From positions 1 to 5,330 of the forward strand of contig JBAQCU010000018.1 in the NCBI GenBank assembly GCA_049294435.1: a stretch of 5,330 bases of DNA, in the 5' to 3' direction. Source of the stretch: UBA1550 sp049294435 (GTDB taxonomy: Bacteria; Patescibacteriota; Minisyncoccia; Phycocordibacterales; UBA1550). Every line of letters starts with the position of its first letter. The stretch's first letter is position 1. Made by a program: the position numbers and the translations under genes. The notes below the pieces were generated by a model. The model was not told where the DNA came from. It made no database searches and saw nothing but the letters and a program-made list of their open reading frames with translations. Below are positions 1 to 5,330 of the stretch, in pieces.

Positions 1-524
1 GGTTCGTCGGCGATAATAATCGGTGGGTTGTTGGCGAGCGCGCGAGCGATGCTCACGCGTTGCTGTTGTCCGCCAGAAAGCTCAGATGGGAAACGGTCAG
101 CCTTTGCAGTCATTGAAAATCTGTCTAAAAGCTTCATCGCTTCTTTTCTGCGACGATCAACATTGACGCCGAGGAATGCCATTGGAAGCGCGACGTTGTC
201 CAAGACAGTAAGCGAAGGAAGAAGATTAAATTGCTGGAAAATAATACCTACGCCTATTTGACGGTAAACAGCAAGTTCTTTTTTTGTGAGACCGCGTAGG
301 TCGCGTCCGTTGACAAAAATATGTCCTTCGTCCGCATTTTCGGTCTCAATACCGCCGATTAAATATGTGAGTGTTGTTTTTCCGCAACCAGATGGTCCAA
401 AAAATGCCGCATACCCTCCGCGTTCAATTTCAAGATTTACATTCTTCAACGCATGAACCTCCGATGGTTTGCCACGGTTATAGTAGAAGTTTATATTCTC
501 AAGTTTTACGAGTGGGTCGCTCAT
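1..524 (-). CDS. ABC transporter ATP-binding protein, LolD/MacB type (3' part missing)
   Basis: Nucleotide-binding subunit of an ABC transporter; it hydrolyses ATP on the cytoplasmic face to drive a membrane partner not seen here. The visible 174 residues hold Walker A GPSGCGKTT (43-51), the Q-loop in GIIFQQFNLLPS (Q97), the signature LSGGQQQR (149-156) and Walker B IIIADE (169-174). The reading frame then leaves the window, so the D-loop, H-loop histidine and stop lie outside. The stretch GIIFQQFNLLPSLTVLDNVALP is typical of the LolD/MacB/FtsE-like group, which usually pairs with FtsX/MacB-type permeases for lipoprotein, peptide or drug export; the substrate cannot be read from this subunit. 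The start is firm: ATG at 524-522 is the only start codon after an in-frame TAA at 554-552. It begins 4 nt after the stop of the receiver gene, so the two are probably co-transcribed and translationally coupled. No Shine-Dalgarno sequence precedes it. Confidence 0.92.
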   Translation of the reverse strand, partial: MSDPLVKLENINFYYNRGKPSEVHALKNVNLEIERGGYAAFFGPSGCGKTTLTYLIGGIETENADEGHIFVNGRDLRGLTKKELAVYRQIGVGIIFQQFNLLPSLTVLDNVALPMAFLGVNVDRRRKEAMKLLDRFSMTAKADRFPSELSGGQQQRVSIARALANNPPIIIADE

Positions 525-528
525 ATAT

Positions 529-957
529 TTATGACTTATCGAATGAACGAATTATCTGAATAAGGTCTTGAGGCATATTTTCGCCTTTTTGGAGATACAT
601 TTCTGCCCCAAGAGAAAGCGCTTGTTCACGATATTCTTGTTCGTTGTAGCTTGAAAATATAATTACGCGTATTGATTGTGTTTTTGGGTCTCCTTTGATT
701 CGTCTAAGTAAGGAAAATCCAGCTTCTGCGTTTGTTTCTCTATTGTTGTCTTTTACGAATGGCATTACGAGCCCTGTAAAAATAATATCGGGTTTTGCGG
801 ACGGGTCTTCAATTGATATGAATGCTTCGTCTATACTGCCAACAGTAGCGAGTTCGTATTTGTCACCAAGTCCGTGAAGCCAAAAAACGTTCGAAAACAT
901 CAAACGCACGATTTCGTTGTCATCTATAAGGAGAATCTTCTTTTTGCGAGTTTCCAT
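529..957 (-). CDS. Response-regulator receiver-domain protein with Gly at the phospho-acceptor site
   Basis: Single-domain CheY-like receiver with no output domain, 142 residues from ATG 957 or 148 from ATG 975. Numbered from the longer form, the acidic pair is D18-D19 in LLIDDNE, the switch serine is S108 or S109 in VIIFSS, and the conserved lysine is K130 in MYLQKGE. The beta-3 motif, normally PDLxLxDxxMP, reads PDIIFTGLVMP, so the phosphorylated Asp is Gly68 (codon GGG). The loop after it, roughly residues 73-85, is longer than usual. Known receivers need this Asp for His-Asp phosphotransfer; I infer a phosphorylation-independent pseudo-receiver, acting by protein contact or degenerate. 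I prefer ATG 957 because the upstream ATG at 975 lies inside a likely -10 element and the core fold begins just after METRKKK. It is the first gene of a pair with the ABC ATPase 4 nt downstream, which suggests a related role. No Shine-Dalgarno sequence is visible. Confidence 0.85.
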   Translation of the reverse strand: METRKKKILLIDDNEIVRLMFSNVFWLHGLGDKYELATVGSIDEAFISIEDPSAKPDIIFTGLVMPFVKDNNRETNAEAGFSLLRRIKGDPKTQSIRVIIFSSYNEQEYREQALSLGAEMYLQKGENMPQDLIQIIRSFDKS

Positions 958-965
958 CACTATAT

Positions 966-999
966 ATTCTATCATAAACTAATAATTTACGACAAGCAA
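966..999 (-). promoter_or_regulatory. Candidate sigma70-type promoter for the receiver/ABC ATPase pair
   Basis: Reading on the minus strand, TTGCTT (999-994) is followed after 17 nt by TATGAT (976-971), which matches the -10 consensus at five of six positions. An overlapping alternative is TTGTCG (995-990), 18 nt, TAGAAT (971-966). In the second arrangement transcription would start at or next to ATG 957, giving a leaderless message. In either case the ATG at 975 is part of the promoter. The -35 boxes are weak and the region is AT-rich, so this is only a candidate. Confidence 0.45.
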
Positions 1000-1115
1000 C
1001 TGACAGACTGATGTACCCGGTAAGGCCTCATCTTATACCATCCGAGATCAATGTCATATCTCAATATACTCGTATTTGCGCTTCAATAATATCAAGTATC
1101 GCAGATATAGTTTAC

Positions 1116-1145
1116 TTGTTAATTGTTATCAATGTGATGTATAAT
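1116..1145 (+). promoter_or_regulatory. Sigma70-type promoter giving a leaderless transcript for the membrane protein and leuS
   Basis: TTGTTA (1116-1121) is followed after 18 nt by a perfect TATAAT (1140-1145). Only six bases (TATAAC) separate the -10 box from ATG 1152, so the expected transcription start falls on or within a base of that ATG. This predicts a leaderless mRNA and fits the absence of a ribosome binding site. It also rules against the in-frame ATGs at 1011 and 1137, which lie upstream of or inside the promoter. Confidence 0.65.
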
Positions 1146-1151
1146 TATAAC

Positions 1152-1751
1152 ATGGAAACAATAACAACGCAGGCGCGAGATGTTTACGGTCAACCTACGA
1201 AGGATCTTTATCGCAAACGACACCCTCTTTTTAAGTGGGTCCTCGTAGTTGGAATTGCCATTGTTGCTAATCTATTTTTAAACTACGCGCTTGATGCGTT
1301 TTATCAAATGCCTCTTTTTGAGACATTTTGTCCAAGCAAACAAGTAAATGTGCCTATTACAACAGAAAAAGAGTGCATTGGTGCCGGAGGACAGTGGAAC
1401 AGCGACCCATATCGTTATATTGAAGCCATGAAGCCAATTCCCGAGGATGCACCAAAAGGGTCATGCAATGAATATTTCACTTGCCAGAAAGGTTTTGAAT
1501 CTGCAAATAAACTCTATCAAAGAAATGTATTTATTGTGCTTGTAGCCGCCGGTACTGCATTTCTTGTCGGGAGTTTTTTTGCAATCGCTGTTGAGGCGGT
1601 CGCTCTCGGTTTTTCTCTGGCTGGTATTTTATCGCTTATCATCGGAACGATGAGATATTGGTCAAGTATGGATGAACGTTTACGTGTTGTTGTACTCGGT
1701 CTTGCTCTCGCTACGCTTGTATGGGTAGGTATTAAAAAATTTAAAAACTAA
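1152..1751 (+). CDS. Four-helix membrane protein with a four-cysteine external loop, function unknown
   Basis: I do not recognise this 199-residue protein as a named family. It has a basic N-terminus (RKRHPLFK, 21-28), a first membrane segment at about 28-50, a 70-residue polar loop, two back-to-back segments at about 125-145 and 147-167, a short polar turn (RYWSSMDERLR), and a last segment at about 177-194 ending in KKFKN. Charge distribution places both ends in the cytoplasm and the long loop outside. That loop holds the only four cysteines of the protein (C60, C75, C105, C111), one of them in a CxxxGGxW motif (ECIGAGGQW), which suggests one or two disulfides or a metal site. The start at 1152 is chosen because a consensus -10 box lies six bases upstream; the frame is open back to 1011, but that would translate through the promoter. 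leuS follows 12 nt after the stop, so the two are probably co-transcribed; no functional link is evident. Confidence 0.78.
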   Translation: METITTQARDVYGQPTKDLYRKRHPLFKWVLVVGIAIVANLFLNYALDAFYQMPLFETFCPSKQVNVPITTEKECIGAGGQWNSDPYRYIEAMKPIPEDAPKGSCNEYFTCQKGFESANKLYQRNVFIVLVAAGTAFLVGSFFAIAVEAVALGFSLAGILSLIIGTMRYWSSMDERLRVVVLGLALATLVWVGIKKFKN

Positions 1752-1763
1752 ATTTCTATTGTT

Positions 1764-4163
1764 ATGGATAGAAAATATGACCACAAAACGATAGAGAAAA
1801 AATGGCAAGCAGTTTGGGAGTCGTCTGGAATGTATCAGGCAGACAACAACTCTGACAAGCTTAAAAAATACGTGCTTGATATGTTCCCATATCCGTCTGG
1901 AAACGGTCTCCATCTTGGTCATGTTGAAAATTACACAGCGACGTGTATTTATTCGCGATATTTTAGGATGAAGGGTTTCAATGTGATGCACCCTATTGGC
2001 TGGGACGCCTTTGGTTTGCCGGCAGAAAACTATGCAATCAAGACAGGGACGCATCCTGATATTAGTACGCATCAAAATATAAAAAACTTCATTGTGCAAA
2101 TGAAGAGTCTCGGCTTTTCGTCTGATTGGTCACGCGAGATAGATACATCGTCTCCTGAATATTACCGATGGACACAGTGGTTCTTCCTCCTTCTTTACAA
2201 AAACGGTCTTGCGTATAAAAAGAAAGCAAAGGTTAATTGGTGTGAATCATGCAAAACTGTTCTTGCAAATGAACAAGCAGAGAACGGTGTTTGTGAAAGG
2301 TGTAAAAATGAAGTTATACAAAAGGATTTGGAGCAGTGGTTTTTCAAAATTACCGACTACGCAGATGAGTTAATTGATGACCTTAGCAAAGTTGATTGGC
2401 CTTCTTCTACAATTTCTGCTCAGCGAAATTGGATTGGCAGATCAGAAGGAGTTGAGTTTACAATGGAAATTCCGGAGGCTAAGGAATCCATTGCAGTATA
2501 CACAACGCGTGTTGATACGGTTTTTGGGATGACGTATGTTGTTTTGGCGCCAGAGCATCCGATTATCCAAAAACTTCGTTTAGTGGCTAAAAATAGCGAT
2601 GAAATAGACGGGTATATTAAGGCAACTGCCAAAAAAACCGAGCTTGAGCGTACTGAACTAGCAAAAGAAAAATCAGGGATAAGACTTGAGGGGATTTCTG
2701 CGACTAACCCGTTTACTAATGAATCGGTACCTGTGTTTACTGCTGATTATGTCCTTAACAACTATGGCACAGGAGCTGTAATGGCAGTGCCAGCGCACGA
2801 TGAGCGCGACTTTGAATTTGCGAAGAAATTTAATTTACCGATAATCGCGTCAATCGATTGCTTTAATACAGAGGCATGCACAAAAGATGGAACACTAGTC
2901 AACTCGGGTGAGTTCTCCAGTATGTCATCAGTAGAAGCTCGTGAAAAAATGTCGCAATGGCTTGAATCAAAAAAGATTGGTTTTAAAAAAGTGAATTATC
3001 GTCTTCGTGATTGGCTAGTATCAAGGCAACGCTATTGGGGCGCGCCGATTCCAATCATTTATTGTGATGATTGTGGAGAAATGCCAGTACCAGAGAAAAA
3101 TCTACCTGTCCTTCTTCCAACTGATGTGGATTTTCGTCCAACAGGAGAATCACCACTCAAGTACTCAAAGATGTTTAATGACGTTGTTTGTCCGACATGC
3201 AAAAAGAAGGCTAGACGTGAAGCAGACACGATGGATACTTTTGTTTGTTCAAGTTGGTATTATTTCCGTTTTGCAGATCCAAAAAATAACAAAGAATTTG
3301 CTTCACGTTCAGCGATAGAAAAGTGGCTTCCTGTTGATATGTATATGGGTGGTGCAGAGCACACAGTGCTTCATCTTATGTATGCAAGATTTTTTACAAA
3401 GGTTTTGAAAAAACTTGGCTACATTGATTTTGATGAACCATTTTTGAAACTTCGTCATCAAGGAATGATTCTTGCGGGGGACGGGCGCAAAATGTCGAAG
3501 TCGCTTGGGAACGTTATCAATCCGAACGACATAGTTTCAGAGTACGGAGCAGATACACTGCGACTTCACGAAATGTTCCTCGGGCCACTTGAAGATATGA
3601 AGGCTTGGAATTCTGCCACTATCATCGGCCCACGACGATTCCTAGAGCGAGTATGGAAGCTAAAAGAAAAAATTGGCGATGTTGATGTTCGTGGAGTAGA
3701 GGCAACGCTACACAAGACTATTCAAAAAGTTGAGGGGGGTATTGAAGGATTTAACTTCAATACGGCTGTTTCATCAATGATGATTTTGGTAAATGAAATG
3801 GAAAAACATAATGCAATTTCAAAAGAAGTGTATGAAACTATGCTTTTGCTCCTTTCTCCATTTGCGCCACATATAACAGAAGAGTTATGGCACGAAATTG
3901 GGAACAAAGAGTCAGTACACCTTGCAAAATGGCCAGTTTTTGACGCGTCTAAGTGTGTGGTAAACGAGGTTACTATTGCCGTTCAGGTTGGAGGGAAGCT
4001 TCGTGATACTATAGTTGTGCCTGCGGATGCTCTAGAGGAAGCTGTAAAAAGCCTCGCCCTCGCGCGTCCTGCAATCGTAAAATGGGTGGATGGTAACACG
4101 ATTACGAAGATAATCTTTGTAAAAGGCAGGCTTCTAAATATTGTGGTCGGGGAAGGGGGTTGA
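1764..4163 (+). CDS. leuS: Leucyl-tRNA synthetase
   Basis: Class I aminoacyl-tRNA synthetase that charges tRNA-Leu with leucine in the cytoplasm. The 799-residue product appears complete. It has the HIGH-type motif HLGH (50-53) in PYPSGNGLHLGHVENY, a CxxC...CxxC zinc-type knuckle (C160, C163, C177, C180), and the CP1 editing domain from about 225 to 410 with its threonine-rich TTRVDT (247-252) and GTGAVMAVPAHDERD including D346, equivalent to the editing Asp of the family. Next come the catalytic core DWLVSRQRYWGAPIP (416-430), a second cysteine set (C434, C437, C476, C479), the class-specific GGAEHTVLHLMYARF (529-543), KMSKS (576-580), an anticodon-binding helical domain (about 625-725) and a C-terminal domain (735-799). 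The leucine-specific insertion found before KMSKS in E. coli is absent, as in the shorter Bacillus-type enzymes. The start is fixed: the in-frame TAA of the previous gene lies 15 bases upstream with no other usual start codon between. No Shine-Dalgarno sequence; expression probably comes from the promoter before the membrane protein. Confidence 0.99.
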   Translation: MDRKYDHKTIEKKWQAVWESSGMYQADNNSDKLKKYVLDMFPYPSGNGLHLGHVENYTATCIYSRYFRMKGFNVMHPIGWDAFGLPAENYAIKTGTHPDISTHQNIKNFIVQMKSLGFSSDWSREIDTSSPEYYRWTQWFFLLLYKNGLAYKKKAKVNWCESCKTVLANEQAENGVCERCKNEVIQKDLEQWFFKITDYADELIDDLSKVDWPSSTISAQRNWIGRSEGVEFTMEIPEAKESIAVYTTRVDTVFGMTYVVLAPEHPIIQKLRLVAKNSDEIDGYIKATAKKTELERTELAKEKSGIRLEGISATNPFTNESVPVFTADYVLNNYGTGAVMAVPAHDERDFEFAKKFNLPIIASIDCFNTEACTKDGTLVNSGEFSSMSSVEAREKMSQWLESKKIGFKKVNYRLRDWLVSRQRYWGAPIPIIYCDDCGEMPVPEKNLPVLLPTDVDFRPTGESPLKYSKMFNDVVCPTCKKKARREADTMDTFVCSSWYYFRFADPKNNKEFASRSAIEKWLPVDMYMGGAEHTVLHLMYARFFTKVLKKLGYIDFDEPFLKLRHQGMILAGDGRKMSKSLGNVINPNDIVSEYGADTLRLHEMFLGPLEDMKAWNSATIIGPRRFLERVWKLKEKIGDVDVRGVEATLHKTIQKVEGGIEGFNFNTAVSSMMILVNEMEKHNAISKEVYETMLLLLSPFAPHITEELWHEIGNKESVHLAKWPVFDASKCVVNEVTIAVQVGGKLRDTIVVPADALEEAVKSLALARPAIVKWVDGNTITKIIFVKGRLLNIVVGEGG

Positions 4164-4188
4164 CTCGTAACCTCTTTGATGATATAAA
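4160..4188 (+). promoter_or_regulatory. Strong sigma70-type promoter overlapping the leuS stop codon
   Basis: TTGACT (4160-4165) is followed by exactly 17 nt and TATAAA (4183-4188); each box differs from consensus at one position. The TGA inside the -35 box is the leuS stop codon. Transcription would start near 4195, leaving a leader of about 50 nt before ATG 4246. It would give the sigma-region-4 gene its own expression, separate from leuS; no terminator between the genes is visible, so readthrough may also contribute. Confidence 0.7.
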
Positions 4189-4196
4189 GGAATTAC

Positions 4197-4222
4197 TGTG
4201 TATTCACAAAAATTAATTCACA
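4197..4222 (+). repeat. Short dyad and direct repeats in the leader of the sigma-region-4 gene
   Basis: The perfect dyad TGTG-TATT-CACA lies at 4197-4208, and ATTCACA occurs twice in direct orientation, at 4202-4208 and 4216-4222, a spacing of 14 bases. They sit just after the predicted transcription start, where a repressor or autoregulator could bind. The repeats are short and the region is AT-rich, so an operator role is only a suggestion. Confidence 0.3.
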
Positions 4223-4245
4223 CATTATTTTAATAGTTACCACAT

Positions 4246-5274
4246 ATGCCAGCCATTACATTTAAACCAAAACAAGTCGTAAAACGTCTTCTCGCATCCC
4301 TTTCTCCACGAGCGCTTGATGTGATGACCAAGCGTTATGGCTTGGGTGAAAGCGTCGACAGAATGACTCTTGAGGGGATTGGCAAGACATATGGCATCAC
4401 CCGTGAACGTGTCCGTCAGATAGAAAATTTTGCTTTGAGCACTATCAAAAAATCTGACGCATTTAAAAAAGAAGAAGATGTATTTGATGAGCTTAACAAG
4501 CTTGTCGTATCTATGGGGGGCGTGGTGTGTGAAGAAGATTTTTTGATGCATATTTCTAAGGACGAAAGCACACAGAATTATTTGTTCTTCTTGCTTGTTC
4601 TTGGCGATCAATTTAAGCGCGAAAAAGAGGATGAAAACTTCCGTCACCGCTGGATTGTGGATGACAAAGTGTCAATGAAGGTTCATGAGGCTATTCGCGA
4701 GTTATACAAAACACTTTCACATGAGGATTTGGTTCCAGAGAGCGAGATTGTTGCTTCATTTTTAGAGCACCTTAAAGATGTTTCAGAGGAATATAAAAAC
4801 GAGGAGATTACAAAGAGGTGGTTGGTGCTCTCAAAGAGAATCGCAAAAAATCCGCTCGGAGAGTGGGGCATAGCCGAGTCGCATAATGTAAACGCTCGTG
4901 GTATGCGCGACTATGCGTATCTTATTATCCGTAAGCACGGCTCACCAATGCATTTTACAGAAGTTGCGAAGTCAATTACTTCTGTATTCGGGAAAAAGGC
5001 ACACGTTGCTACTTGTCACAACGAACTCATAAAGGACAACCGTTTTGTGTTAGTTGGTCGCGGTCTATACGCGCTCTCGTCATGGGGCTACGAAAAAGGT
5101 GTCGTGAAGGATGTGATAGCAAAGGTTCTCAAAAAAGAAGGACCACTTTCAAAAAAAGATATTATTGATCGCGTACTCAAAGAACGTTATGTAAAAGAAA
5201 ACACAGTTTTCGTGAATCTTCAGGACCCAAAGATGTTCAAGAAAACAAAGGAAGGGAAGTACGCGTTGGCGTAA
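4246..5274 (+). CDS. Sigma70 region 4 / HARE-HTH fusion protein, probable transcription regulator
   Basis: A 342-residue DNA-binding protein. Residues 18-68 match sigma70 region 4: LSPRALDVMTKRYGLGES, then TLEGIGKTYGITRERVRQIE (41-60), which keeps the TRERxRQIE helix that housekeeping sigma factors use to read the -35 box. Residues about 75-140 may form a winged helix (weak call), and 142-215 is a charged, mostly helical linker. Residues 219-280, with GSPMHFTEVAKSI, KDNRFVLVGRGLYAL and a closing W, fit the HARE-HTH domain known from the RNA polymerase delta subunit and ASXL proteins. Residues 284-342 (GPLSKKDIIDRVL... EGKYALA) look like a second, related winged helix. Sigma regions 1.2-3 are absent, so it cannot melt promoters as a sigma factor. 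I infer a regulator that binds -35-like DNA or the polymerase beta flap. The start is firm: an in-frame TAG lies at 4234-4236 with no other start codon after it. No Shine-Dalgarno sequence. It has its own promoter, overlapping the end of leuS. Confidence 0.87.
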   Translation: MPAITFKPKQVVKRLLASLSPRALDVMTKRYGLGESVDRMTLEGIGKTYGITRERVRQIENFALSTIKKSDAFKKEEDVFDELNKLVVSMGGVVCEEDFLMHISKDESTQNYLFFLLVLGDQFKREKEDENFRHRWIVDDKVSMKVHEAIRELYKTLSHEDLVPESEIVASFLEHLKDVSEEYKNEEITKRWLVLSKRIAKNPLGEWGIAESHNVNARGMRDYAYLIIRKHGSPMHFTEVAKSITSVFGKKAHVATCHNELIKDNRFVLVGRGLYALSSWGYEKGVVKDVIAKVLKKEGPLSKKDIIDRVLKERYVKENTVFVNLQDPKMFKKTKEGKYALA

Positions 5275-5330
5275 GAGAACAACTGACATCTGACACCGCT
5301 ACGCGGACATATAACAGAACCAAGAGAACG

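Noticed and set aside
997..1005. CAACTGACA shared with 5280-5288, considered as a repeat or boundary of an element
   Set aside because: Nine bases in two copies is compatible with chance in 5.3 kb, and nothing in between behaves as a mobile unit.
1021..1046. Imperfect stem GGTAAG / CTTATACC in the divergent intergenic region, considered as a structured RNA or operator
   Set aside because: The stem needs bulges and is short; no wider fold or known riboswitch core could be recognised.
1011..1151. N-terminal extension of the membrane protein from ATG 1011 or 1137
   Set aside because: It would translate through a consensus -35/-10 pair, and the shorter form already begins with a normal cytoplasmic tail before the first membrane segment.
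4161..4163. TGA at the end of leuS read as Gly or Trp (alternative code)
   Set aside because: No in-frame TGA occurs inside any of the genes, the protein is full length at this stop, and reading through adds only a few codons before TAA.
4171..4191. Possible terminator after leuS (CTTT...AAAG pairing)
   Set aside because: Only about four pairs form, there is no T-run, and the same bases are better explained as the spacer and -10 box of a promoter.
4237..4647. Long antisense open frame opposite the sigma-region-4 gene
   Set aside because: It is a shadow of the real gene: the plus-strand frame carries clear domain motifs, while the antisense product has no recognisable motif.
5296..5306. Small hairpin CCGC-TAC-GCGG after the sigma-region-4 gene, considered as a terminator
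   Set aside because: The stem is only four base pairs and no T-run follows, so it does not meet the pattern of an intrinsic terminator.

Overview
The window looks like chromosomal core sequence from a small-genome bacterium, most likely Patescibacteria (Candidate Phyla Radiation, Parcubacteria-like). This is an inference from three things: the gene style (a compact LeuRS, a sigma-region-4/HARE-HTH fusion, a small four-helix membrane protein), the complete lack of Shine-Dalgarno sequences, and at least one promoter placed so close to its ATG that the mRNA should be leaderless. The standard code fits: no in-frame TGA interrupts any of the genes, and TGA ends leuS.

Layout. Positions 1-957, minus strand: a receiver-domain protein followed after 4 nt by an ABC transporter ATPase of the LolD/MacB type, which runs off the left edge after its Walker B motif. 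These two look like one transcription unit. Positions 958-1151: a divergent intergenic region with a promoter candidate for each direction. Positions 1152-4163, plus strand: a four-helix membrane protein with a four-cysteine outer loop, then leuS (leucyl-tRNA synthetase) 12 nt later in the same reading frame, so probably co-transcribed. Positions 4164-4245: a short intergenic region with a strong sigma70-type promoter whose -35 box overlaps the leuS stop codon, then a leader with short repeats. Positions 4246-5274, plus strand: a protein with a well-preserved sigma70 region 4 fused to HARE-HTH/winged-helix modules of the RpoE-delta type. Positions 5275-5330 carry no gene that I can see.

The two most notable points are the receiver, whose phospho-acceptor aspartate position is occupied by glycine (a probable pseudo-receiver paired with an ABC ATPase), and the sigma-region-4 protein. 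The latter keeps the -35 recognition helix but has no region 2, so it cannot be a normal sigma factor and may act as a transcription regulator. I see no mobile element, CRISPR array, tRNA or rRNA.
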